Shown here one piece after another: positions 6,762 to 13,569 of a stretch of 17,985 nucleotides of DNA. The notes beneath the pieces are model-generated. The model worked only from the letters and a program-made list of their open reading frames with translations, ran no database searches and was not told where the DNA came from. A program made the translations under genes and the position numbers. Source of the stretch: an uncultured Ruminococcus sp. Lineage in GTDB: Bacteria; Bacillota; Clostridia; Lachnospirales; Lachnospiraceae. The stretch is from contig USFD01000065.1 in NCBI GenBank assembly GCA_900553885.1, positions 1 through 17,985 of the forward strand, written 5' to 3'. Position 1 is the stretch's first letter; every line of letters begins with the position of its first letter.

Positions 6762-6793
6762 GGACTGCCGCGTTCTAAACAACGCGGCAGTCC
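6762..6793. terminator. Hairpin between convergent rluA-family gene and spoVG
   Basis: A perfect 13-bp GC-rich inverted repeat (6762-6774 with 6781-6793) with a 6-nt loop lies 5 bp after the pseudouridine synthase stop and about 40 bp after the spoVG stop. T-tracts are weak on both sides, so termination efficiency is uncertain. The position between convergent genes fits a bidirectional terminator. Confidence 0.65.
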
Positions 6794-6834
6794 CGGACTT
6801 TCCATATTCACTTTTTCCGTCCCGTTCTTTTTAT

Positions 6835-7119
6835 CTACATTTCATCCACAACAACAGGCTCTTCTTCCAGTGACTCTTCATATTTGTTGAGAATGGTTGT
6901 CTGGATTCTCTCTCTTGTTCCCGAATTGATCGGGTGAGCAATATCGCGGTACTCGCCGTCCACTGCTTTTTTGCTTGGCATTGCAATAAACAATCCCTTT
7001 TCTCCCTCTATCACCTTGATATCATGTACAACGAATTCATCATCAATCGTGATAGATACAACGGCTTTTAATTTCCCCTCTTTTGCGACTTTGCGCACAC
7101 GTACATCTGTTATCTGCAT
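6835..7119 (-). CDS. spoVG: Septation/sporulation regulator SpoVG
   Basis: The 94-residue protein is a small nucleic-acid-binding regulator known to influence septation and gene expression in Firmicutes. It starts MQITDVRVRKV and carries the conserved core DDEFVVHDIKVIEG and FIAMPSKK (about residues 27-50), then YRDIAHPINSGTRERIQ. The acidic C-terminal tail is of ordinary length. The ATG follows GGAG at 10 nt spacing. It lies 108 bp downstream of glgD on the same strand, so it may be transcribed from glgC, from a promoter in the gap, or both. I saw no convincing sigma-H or sigma-A promoter in that gap. Confidence 0.96.
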   Translation of the reverse strand: MQITDVRVRKVAKEGKLKAVVSITIDDEFVVHDIKVIEGEKGLFIAMPSKKAVDGEYRDIAHPINSGTRERIQTTILNKYEESLEEEPVVVDEM

Positions 7120-7140
7120 ACTCTCAGGTCTCCTTTCTCC

Positions 7141-7166
7141 GGCCGCACTGCCTGTACAGGCCGCAC
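7141..7166. repeat. Palindrome flanked by direct repeats upstream of spoVG
   Basis: A perfect 12-bp palindrome GCCTGTACAGGC (7150-7161) sits with two copies of GGCCGCAC (7141-7148 and 7159-7166) in the glgD-spoVG gap, about 22 bp upstream of the spoVG start codon. It could be an operator or a small mRNA hairpin. The function is unknown. Confidence 0.4.
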
Positions 7167-7227
7167 ATATCCAAACAGATCTTCTCCTCCCTTTCTGCGC
7201 GTCCTGCGGTTCCTTCCTGCAAACCTT

Positions 7228-8346
7228 TTACATTGCGTACCTTTCGTTCTTTTCTACTACTACTTTCACACCATTTTCCCCTACATGTCTTGTATTCGCT
7301 CTTATTGTGTCACGGCTCTCCACGATACAGTTTTCAATGTACGTGTTATCCCCCAGGTACACATCGTTCAGAATGATGGAATTCTTGATCACACAATTGT
7401 TTCCTACAAACACTTTTTTGAAAATAACGGAATTCTCCACTGTACCATTAATAATACTTCCGCTTCCCACAAGGCTGTTTTTCACAACCGCGCCGGGATT
7501 ATATTTTGCCGGCGGCTGATCGCTTACCTTTGAGTAAACGCTGGGAAGTTCTCTGAAGAAATAATTCCGCACTTCCGGTTTCAGGAAATCCATATTCGTC
7601 TGATAATATGCGTCTACAGTTGAAATGTTACTCCAGTAGCTGTTTATTTTATAACCGTATATTTTCTTCAGGTTTTTATACCGGATCAATATATCGGTTA
7701 CAAAATCATGTCTTTCTTCCTCCGCACAGTGCTCCACAAGATCAATCAGCTGTCTTCTGCGGATAACGTAAATTCCTGTGGACACCGTCTGGGAATGTGC
7801 CACCATGGGCTTTTCTTCAAATTCTTCTATTCTGCAGGCCTCGTTCATCCGGATTGTACCGAATCTGGTCGCATCCTCTCCCGGGCCCAGTTCCTTGCAT
7901 ACCACGGTAATGTCTGCTTTCTTCGCGATATGGTATTCAAGCACTTTATTATAATCCAGCTTGTACACCGCATCTCCGGAAGTAATGATTACATAGGGCT
8001 CATGGCATTTTCTCAGGAAATCAAGATTCTGATAGATCGCGTCAGCCGTTCCTCTGTACCAGTAGCCGTTGTCAGCTGTTATGGTCGGCGTAAACACGAA
8101 CAGTCCGCCCTGCTTTCTTCCGAAATCCCACCATTTTGATGAATTCAGGTGCTCGTTAAGGGATCTTGCATTGTACTGAGTCAGCACCGCAACCTTCTGA
8201 ATATGAGAATTTGTCATATTGCTGAGCGCAAAATCTATCGCTCTGTAGCTGCCTGCAATGGGCATGGCCGCCACTGCACGTTTCGCCGTCAGCTCATGCA
8301 TCTTCCGGCTGTTGCCGCCTGCTAAAATAATACCTACTGCTCTCAT
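7228..8346 (-). CDS. glgD: Glucose-1-phosphate adenylyltransferase-like subunit GlgD
   Basis: The 372-residue protein is the non-canonical partner of GlgC in Firmicutes and is thought to modulate ADP-glucose synthesis for glycogen. It has the nucleotidyltransferase fold plus a C-terminal left-handed beta-helix of hexapeptide-like repeats (about 270-350: NSLVGSGSIINGTVENSVIF). Key residues are degenerate compared with GlgC. The GGQGSRL signature loop is replaced by GGNSRKM (residues 10-16), the following KPAV is RAVA, and SGDHIY is SGDAVY. This points to a regulatory or weakly catalytic subunit. Its ATG overlaps the glgC stop by 4 bp (ATGA), so the two are translationally coupled. Confidence 0.95.
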   Translation of the reverse strand: MRAVGIILAGGNSRKMHELTAKRAVAAMPIAGSYRAIDFALSNMTNSHIQKVAVLTQYNARSLNEHLNSSKWWDFGRKQGGLFVFTPTITADNGYWYRGTADAIYQNLDFLRKCHEPYVIITSGDAVYKLDYNKVLEYHIAKKADITVVCKELGPGEDATRFGTIRMNEACRIEEFEEKPMVAHSQTVSTGIYVIRRRQLIDLVEHCAEEERHDFVTDILIRYKNLKKIYGYKINSYWSNISTVDAYYQTNMDFLKPEVRNYFFRELPSVYSKVSDQPPAKYNPGAVVKNSLVGSGSIINGTVENSVIFKKVFVGNNCVIKNSIILNDVYLGDNTYIENCIVESRDTIRANTRHVGENGVKVVVEKNERYAM

Positions 8347-9617
8347 AATCTGTCACCTGCCTTTATCAATGTTTCACCGCTTTCCAGCACACCATCGACG
8401 TAATCCTCTGCTGATGTCACACCGCTAATGGCGGTATTTTTCCCTATCTGCACACCGGACGGGATAACGGAATTTTCTCCGATTGTCGCCAGCCCGCCGT
8501 TGTAAATATTCGGTTTGCTCTTGTTCGGTACATCCGCTCCAATGCCGATTGCAACATTATCTCCAATCACCACATCTTCCGCGATGATCGCCTTATCAAT
8601 CACGCAGTTCTCTCCGATCTTCACACCCTGCATAATGATGGAATCCCGGACCACGCTGCCTTTCCCGATCATTACGCTGCCGCCCAGTACAGAACTGTGA
8701 ACTTCTCCGTATATCTCCGAGCCGTTGGAAATGATGCAGCGATCTACCACGCCCTGCTCCGCGATATACTGAGGTGGAATATTCGCGCTGTTGGTGTAGA
8801 TCTTCCAGAACTCCTCATAGAGGTTGAATTCCGGTATAATGTCGATCAGTTCCATGTTTGCTTCCCAGTATGAACTGAGAGTGCCCACATCCTTCCAGTA
8901 GCCGTTATACTCATACGCAAACAGCCTGTCCTGCTTCTGATGGCAGTACGGGATAACATGTTTGCCGAAATCACAGTTTGGCTGGTCTTTCAGCTGAATC
9001 AGCGCATCTTTCAAAACCGGCCAGCTGAAAATATAAATTCCCATTGACGCCAGATTGCTGCTGGGTTTTTCCGGCTTCTCCTCAAATTCCTTAATCCGTC
9101 CGTCCGTGTCTGTTACAACAATGCCGAACCTGCTGGCCTCTTCTATCGGCACCGGCATTGCAGCAATTGTCACATCCGCATGATTCGCCTTGTGGTAATC
9201 CAGCATAACCTCATAATCCATTTTATAAATATGATCACCTGAAAGAATCAGAACGTAATCCGGATTATACGTTTCCATATAATTCAGATTCTGATAAATG
9301 GCATTTGCCGTTCCTGTATACCATTCACTGTTTGAGCTCTTCTCATAAGGCGGAAGGATCGATACTCCTCCCACATTGCGGTCCAGATCCCACGGGATAC
9401 CGATACCGATATGTGTATTCAGCCGCAGCGGCTGATACTGGGTCAGAACCCCTACAGTGTCTATTCCGGAATTAATACAGTTGCTCAGCGGAAAATCAAT
9501 AATACGATACTTACCGCCAAAAGCTACAGCAGGTTTTGCAACCTTTGCCGTAAGAACTCCCAGTCGACTGCCCTGTCCGCCCGCCAACAGCATGGCAATC
9601 ATTTCCTTTTTAAACAT
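8343..9617 (-). CDS. glgC: Glucose-1-phosphate adenylyltransferase, catalytic subunit
   Basis: The 424-residue enzyme makes ADP-glucose from glucose-1-phosphate and ATP, the committed step of glycogen synthesis. The N-terminal nucleotidyltransferase domain carries GGQGSRL (13-19), AKPAVAFGGKYRIIDFPLSN (27-46), SGDHIYKMDY (126-135) and EEKPEKP (179-185), all intact. A left-handed beta-helix domain follows from about residue 300. The ATG is preceded by GAGGTGA. It is the first gene of glgC-glgD. glgA, glgB and glgP are not in the window. A strong promoter lies at 9649-9676. Other Firmicutes pair the same two subunits. Confidence 0.97.
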   Translation of the reverse strand: MFKKEMIAMLLAGGQGSRLGVLTAKVAKPAVAFGGKYRIIDFPLSNCINSGIDTVGVLTQYQPLRLNTHIGIGIPWDLDRNVGGVSILPPYEKSSNSEWYTGTANAIYQNLNYMETYNPDYVLILSGDHIYKMDYEVMLDYHKANHADVTIAAMPVPIEEASRFGIVVTDTDGRIKEFEEKPEKPSSNLASMGIYIFSWPVLKDALIQLKDQPNCDFGKHVIPYCHQKQDRLFAYEYNGYWKDVGTLSSYWEANMELIDIIPEFNLYEEFWKIYTNSANIPPQYIAEQGVVDRCIISNGSEIYGEVHSSVLGGSVMIGKGSVVRDSIIMQGVKIGENCVIDKAIIAEDVVIGDNVAIGIGADVPNKSKPNIYNGGLATIGENSVIPSGVQIGKNTAISGVTSAEDYVDGVLESGETLIKAGDRL

Positions 9618-9648
9618 TGCGTCACCTCATTTCTGGTTAGTTGCATTT

Positions 9649-9676
9649 ATTATACCATATATTTAGTTTTAGCCAA
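9649..9676 (-). promoter_or_regulatory. Promoter of glgC-glgD
   Basis: The minus strand has a perfect -10 TATAAT (9649-9654) with an extended TG element (TGGTATAAT). A -35-like TTGGCT (9671-9676) lies at 16-nt spacing. It sits about 30 bp upstream of the glgC start codon. Confidence 0.75.
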
Positions 9677-9709
9677 TATTATTTACAAATTTTTTCTAAT
9701 TTTTTTCGC

Positions 9710-9734
9710 CTTTTTGTGAATTTCACACAAAAAG
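9710..9734. promoter_or_regulatory. Dyad between glgC and murC promoters, possible operator
   Basis: A 9-bp perfect inverted repeat, CTTTTTGTG (9710-9718) and CACAAAAAG (9726-9734), has a 7-nt spacer. It lies in the AT-rich divergent region between the leftward glgC promoter and the rightward murC -10. It is centred about 50 bp upstream of each predicted start. It could bind a regulator or form an mRNA-independent cruciform. No family consensus was recognised. Confidence 0.4.
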
Positions 9735-9762
9735 AACTTCTTTAAATTTCTTTTATATATAG

Positions 9763-9768
9763 TATAAT
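9763..9768 (+). promoter_or_regulatory. -10 element of the murC promoter
   Basis: A perfect TATAAT lies in an AT-rich stretch about 100 bp before the murC ATG. No good -35 is visible at 16-18 nt, so activation or an UP-type AT-rich region may compensate. Confidence 0.5.
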
Positions 9769-9864
9769 ATAGAAGGTAATAGATGTTTATGACTGGAAAT
9801 TACTGATTTTTATTTCGTAAAACCGCAAAATACCATTATTTTTTTAAGGAGAAGAGGAATCCGC

Positions 9865-11244
9865 ATGTATAAAATTGATTTCAACAAACCGATACACGTT
9901 CATTTTATCGGAATCGGAGGCATAAGTATGAGCGGCCTGGCCGAAATTCTTTTAGAAGAGGGCTTTACCATATCCGGTTCTGATTCAAAAGAATCCCCGC
10001 TGACCCGCAAGCTGGAAGCAGAAGGCGCACACATTTTTTACGGACAGAAGGCGGAAAATATCACTGACGGAATCGAATGTGTAGTATATACAGCGGCAAT
10101 CAGCCGCAGCAATCCCGAGCTGATCGAAGCGGTAGCCAAAAAAATCCCCATGCTCACCCGGGCCGAACTGCTGGGACAGCTTATGAAAAACTATGACACA
10201 CCGATTGCTGTATCCGGAACTCACGGCAAGACAACCACAACTTCTATGATCTCTCACATCCTTCTTGCCGGGAATCTGGATCCGACCATATCCGTGGGCG
10301 GAATTCTGAAGGCAATCGGAGGGAATATCCGGGTTGGAAGTTCCGGTACATTTATCACGGAAGCCTGTGAATACACCAACAGTTTTCTTCACTTCTTTCC
10401 GAAAATCAGCGTCATTCTTAATATTGAGGAGGATCACCTGGATTTCTTCAAGGATCTGGAGGACATCCGCCATTCCTTCCGCCAGTTTGCAGAACTGCTT
10501 CCCGATGACGGAACACTTGTTATCAACGGAGATATTAAAAATTATGAAGAAATCTGCCAGGGTCTTTCCTGCCGGGTTATAACTTATGGATCCTCTGATG
10601 ATTTTGATTACCATGCTGCTGACATCTCCTACGATGATCAGGGACATGTGTCCTTTGATATGATCCGCAGGGACGGTTCACAGGAACACATTCAGCTTTC
10701 CGTCACAGGGGACCACAACGTATCAAATGCGCTTTCCGCCATCGCTGTGGCAGAACTGCTGAATATTCCTATGGAAACCATTAAAGAGGGACTTCTTTCC
10801 TTTACCGGAACAGACCGGCGTTTTGAATACAAAGGAGAATTCAACGGGGTTACGGTAGTGGACGACTACGCTCACCACCCCACGGAAATCTGTGCCACAC
10901 TGAAAGCTGCAAAGCACCATCCCCACAACAGTGTCTGGTGTGTTTTCCAGCCTCATACGTACACCCGTACAAAAGCCTTTTTCCACGAATTTGCAGAGGC
11001 TCTCTCCCACGCCGATCATCTGGTTCTGGCGGATATTTATGCGGCAAGGGAAACGGATACACTGGGGATTTCTTCCGCCGATCTTGCCAGAGAGACTCAG
11101 AAACTGGGTACAGACACTCACTATTTCCCCAGTTTTGCAGAGATTGAAAACTTTTTAAAGACGCACTGCGCCCCCGGTGATCTTCTCATCACAATGGGAG
11201 CGGGAGACATCGTAACGGTAGGCGAAGATCTCCTTGCAAAATAA
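9865..11244 (+). CDS. murC: UDP-N-acetylmuramate--L-alanine ligase
   Basis: The 459-residue ATP-dependent ligase adds L-alanine to UDP-MurNAc, the first peptide step of peptidoglycan precursor synthesis in the cytoplasm. The N-terminal Rossmann domain begins with HFIGIGGISMSGLAEILL (13-30). The ATP P-loop SGTHGKTTTT is at 117-126. The central domain has the ITEACEYTNSFLHF and ILNIEEDHLDFF segments. The C-terminal domain begins around TDRRFEYKGEF and VVDDYAHHPTE. Length and motifs are complete. Ribosome binding comes from AAGGAGAAGAGG upstream. It is divergent from glgC and is followed, after a 241-bp gap with its own promoter, by the replication genes. Confidence 0.98.
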   Translation: MYKIDFNKPIHVHFIGIGGISMSGLAEILLEEGFTISGSDSKESPLTRKLEAEGAHIFYGQKAENITDGIECVVYTAAISRSNPELIEAVAKKIPMLTRAELLGQLMKNYDTPIAVSGTHGKTTTTSMISHILLAGNLDPTISVGGILKAIGGNIRVGSSGTFITEACEYTNSFLHFFPKISVILNIEEDHLDFFKDLEDIRHSFRQFAELLPDDGTLVINGDIKNYEEICQGLSCRVITYGSSDDFDYHAADISYDDQGHVSFDMIRRDGSQEHIQLSVTGDHNVSNALSAIAVAELLNIPMETIKEGLLSFTGTDRRFEYKGEFNGVTVVDDYAHHPTEICATLKAAKHHPHNSVWCVFQPHTYTRTKAFFHEFAEALSHADHLVLADIYAARETDTLGISSADLARETQKLGTDTHYFPSFAEIENFLKTHCAPGDLLITMGAGDIVTVGEDLLAK

Positions 11245-11256
11245 GGCTTTCCAGAG

Positions 11257-11309
11257 TTATCCACATTTTCTGCACAGAGTTATCTACAAAAAACCCGGAG
11301 TTACCCACG
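11257..11309 (+). promoter_or_regulatory. Cluster of three DnaA boxes upstream of the dnaD-dnaC operon
   Basis: Three same-orientation nonamers lie in the murC-dnaD gap: TTATCCACA (11257-11265, perfect consensus), TTATCTACA (11280-11288, one mismatch) and TTACCCACG (11301-11309, two mismatches). Start-to-start spacing is 23 and 21 bp, about two helical turns. The third ends about 25 bp before the -10 of the next promoter, so bound DnaA could touch RNA polymerase. An AT-rich stretch follows. Three regularly spaced boxes next to helicase-loading genes are unlikely to be chance. Confidence 0.75.
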
Positions 11310-11330
11310 AAAAAATACTTTTTTACCTGA

Positions 11331-11339
11331 TGATATAAT
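11331..11339 (+). promoter_or_regulatory. Extended -10 promoter of the dnaD-dnaC-prs unit
   Basis: TGATATAAT gives a perfect -10 (11334-11339) with an extended TG element. The -35 region is A/T-rich without a TTGACA match, typical of an activator-dependent promoter. The predicted start near 11346 leaves a leader of about 140 nt before the DnaD gene. Confidence 0.6.
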
Positions 11340-11345
11340 GATATA

Positions 11346-11485
11346 TTATTGTGGTAACGAAGTGGACGGGGAGATGGTCCGCTTTACATTTTCTGGTTCA
11401 GGAATGCCCGGTGTTCCTGCCGTAGCACGCCTTTTGTTCCGCGTGCCGTTTCTTGCCGGGATTGATATAGAGAAAGTGGGACCTG
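11346..11485 (+). promoter_or_regulatory. Structured 5' leader of the DnaD gene
   Basis: Three successive stem-loops are visible. The first pairs 11359-11367 with 11377-11385 (9 bp including G-U pairs). The second pairs 11399-11404 with 11414-11419 (CAGGAA/TTCCTG). The third pairs 11425-11430 with 11441-11446 (GCACGC/GCGTGC). No T-tract follows, so these are not obvious terminators. A 70-codon open frame runs through here but looks spurious. No known riboswitch class was recognised. Confidence 0.4.
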
Positions 11486-12523
11486 ATGTTTATGAAAACG
11501 CTGACATTAAAAAACAAATTTCAAACGAACGCAACTCTGCTGCCGAATGATTTTATAGACCATTATATGGCCGATGCCAATGGTGAATTTGTAAAGGTGT
11601 ATCTGTTTCTTCTGCGCCACCTGGACGACCCGTGTTCGTCCATTACAATTTCCACTATTGCAGACTGTCTGAACAATACAGAGAAGGATATTCTGCGGGC
11701 ATTCCGCTACTGGGAATCCGCCGGACTTCTCACTGTAGTCCGGGACGCCGACGATAAAATCACCGGACTGGAACTGCGCAGGACTTCCTTTTCCAAAAAG
11801 GAAAGCGCACCTGTCTCTGCAGAGGATGCTCCGAAACCGGAACGTACGGTTTCTTCTGAAAGCAAGGCTGTCCCTCTGGATGCATTCCGCACACAGAAGG
11901 AGCTCAAATCGCTTTTCTTTATTGCAGAGCAGTATCTGGGGAAAACCCTGACCCGTACGGATGTGGATACAATCACCTATTTTTACGAAACGCTGCACAT
12001 GTCTGCAGATCTGATCGAATATCTGATCGAGACCTGTGTAGAAAACGGGCATAAAAGCATGCATTATATTCAGAAAGTTGCTTTCTCCTGGGTGGAGGAA
12101 GGCATCCAGACTGTTTCTCAGGCAAAGGAACAGTCCATGCTTTACAGCCGAAACTGCTATACTGTGCTCAACGCCTTCGGGATCAAAAACAGAGGCCCGG
12201 CGGCGTCAGAACTTACATACATTAAAAAATGGGCGGAAGAATACGGATTTTCCTCTGAGATTATCCAGGAGGCCTGCCGCCGTACGATTTCTGCAACCCA
12301 TCAGCCCAGTTTTGAATATGCTGATACTATTCTTGGCAGATGGCATCAGAACGGCGTGAAGCATCTTGCAGATATCACTGCTCTTGACGATGCATTTCAG
12401 AAAGAAAAGAGCGCAGGCCGGACAGCTTCCAGACCCCGGGCTGCCGTAAAAAATATGAATAACTTTGAACGGCGTTCCTATGATATGGACGCGCTGGAAG
12501 AACAACTGTTAAACAGTAATTAG
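11486..12523 (+). CDS. DnaD-domain replication initiation protein
   Basis: The 345-residue protein is a DnaD/DnaB-type primosome component that in Firmicutes helps load the replicative helicase at origins or stalled forks. An N-terminal winged-helix-like region (about 18-100) is joined by a Ser/Glu/Lys/Pro linker to two tandem DnaD C-terminal domains (about 131-208 and 222-295). Each ends in the domain's hallmark: YIQKVAFSWVEEGI and YADTILGRWHQNGV. The C-terminal tail is basic and disordered. The start is ATG at 11486; an ATG two codons later is equally possible, and the ribosome binding site (GTGGGA) is weak. The dnaC ATG follows 20 bp after its stop codon. Confidence 0.9.
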   Translation: MFMKTLTLKNKFQTNATLLPNDFIDHYMADANGEFVKVYLFLLRHLDDPCSSITISTIADCLNNTEKDILRAFRYWESAGLLTVVRDADDKITGLELRRTSFSKKESAPVSAEDAPKPERTVSSESKAVPLDAFRTQKELKSLFFIAEQYLGKTLTRTDVDTITYFYETLHMSADLIEYLIETCVENGHKSMHYIQKVAFSWVEEGIQTVSQAKEQSMLYSRNCYTVLNAFGIKNRGPAASELTYIKKWAEEYGFSSEIIQEACRRTISATHQPSFEYADTILGRWHQNGVKHLADITALDDAFQKEKSAGRTASRPRAAVKNMNNFERRSYDMDALEEQLLNSN

Positions 12524-12543
12524 AATTTAGAAGGAGCAGATTC

Positions 12544-13569
12544 ATGGCTTTAAAAAAATCACAGTATTACAGCATTATGCGCGAATACGAAAAACGCCAG
12601 TTAAAAAATCATGATATACAGACCGCGCATTATAACGAGGTATGTGAAAAGCTCCCGGAATTCAAGGCACTTGATGATTCTATCGCCATTCTCTCCGTCC
12701 AGTACGGGAAAAAGCTTTTAAACGGGGATGACCAGGCGGTCGCCTCCCTGAAGAAAGAGCTGGCGATTCTCCGCAGCAGAAAACAGAAACTGCTTGCGTC
12801 TGCCGGATATCCCGCAGACTATCTCGATCCGGTATATACCTGCAGGGACTGCAAGGATACCGGTTATATCGGCAATGAAAAATGTCATTGTTTCAAAAAA
12901 GCTATCATCGACCTTTTGTACGACCAGTCCAATATAAAAGAATTGTCCGCGGACGCTTCTTTTGAAAATTTCAGACTTGATTTTTATCCAACATCCTATT
13001 ATGATAAAAAAACCGGCCGCTCGGCGCGCGCCATGATGGAAGACACACTGAAAGTCTGTCATCAGTTCATAGATACTTTCGGTACAGAATTCCGCAACCT
13101 GTTCTTCTATGGCAGTGTAGGCGTAGGAAAAACGTATTTATCTACATGCATTGCGAAAAAGATCATGGAAAAAGAATTCTCTGTGCTTTACCTTTCGGCG
13201 CCCCAGCTTTTTAACGCTCTTGCACAGACGGCCTTCGACCGGAAAGACGTGGATACCAGAAATATGAATGAGTATATTTTCAGCTGCGATCTTCTGATTA
13301 TTGATGATCTTGGCAGCGAATATACCAACCAGTTTATTGCATCTCAGTTTTTCACCTGCATCAACGAGCGGCTTTTACACAAAAAATCAACGATTATTTC
13401 AACAAATCTGTCGCTGGAATCCCTGGCCGACCTGTACACGGAACGGTCTTTTTCCAGAATTACAAGCAGCTATTCCCTGTTGAAAATAGTCGGTGATGAT
13501 ATACGCATTAAAAAGAAGATAAAACACAGGGAGGATCATTCATGCTACGTCGAACAGAACGAATCTTAG
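12544..13569 (+). CDS. dnaC: DnaC/DnaI-type replicative helicase loader
   Basis: This 341-residue AAA+ ATPase loads the replicative helicase onto DNA. The N-terminal helicase-binding region holds a zinc-type motif CRDCKDTGYIGNEKCHCF (C100, C103, C114, C116). The AAA+ core has Walker A GSVGVGKT (190-197), Walker B LLIIDDLG (250-257), a sensor-1 asparagine in STIISTNLS (282-290) and arginines R301 and R305 in the finger region. AAGGAG precedes the ATG. It lies directly behind the DnaD gene, matching the dnaB-dnaI logic of Bacillus subtilis. Its last 28 bp overlap the start of prs in another frame. Confidence 0.94.
   Translation: MALKKSQYYSIMREYEKRQLKNHDIQTAHYNEVCEKLPEFKALDDSIAILSVQYGKKLLNGDDQAVASLKKELAILRSRKQKLLASAGYPADYLDPVYTCRDCKDTGYIGNEKCHCFKKAIIDLLYDQSNIKELSADASFENFRLDFYPTSYYDKKTGRSARAMMEDTLKVCHQFIDTFGTEFRNLFFYGSVGVGKTYLSTCIAKKIMEKEFSVLYLSAPQLFNALAQTAFDRKDVDTRNMNEYIFSCDLLIIDDLGSEYTNQFIASQFFTCINERLLHKKSTIISTNLSLESLADLYTERSFSRITSSYSLLKIVGDDIRIKKKIKHREDHSCYVEQNES

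Noticed and set aside
11257..11355. DnaA-box cluster considered as the chromosomal origin oriC
   Set aside because: Only three boxes, neither dnaA nor dnaN nearby, and no clear DnaA-trio element; regulation of the dnaD-dnaC operon or DnaA titration is the simpler reading.
11338..11550. A 70-codon open frame between the -10 element and the DnaD gene
   Set aside because: Its ATG overlaps the -10 box, it has no ribosome binding site, it runs into the DnaD gene in another frame, and the product resembles nothing known.
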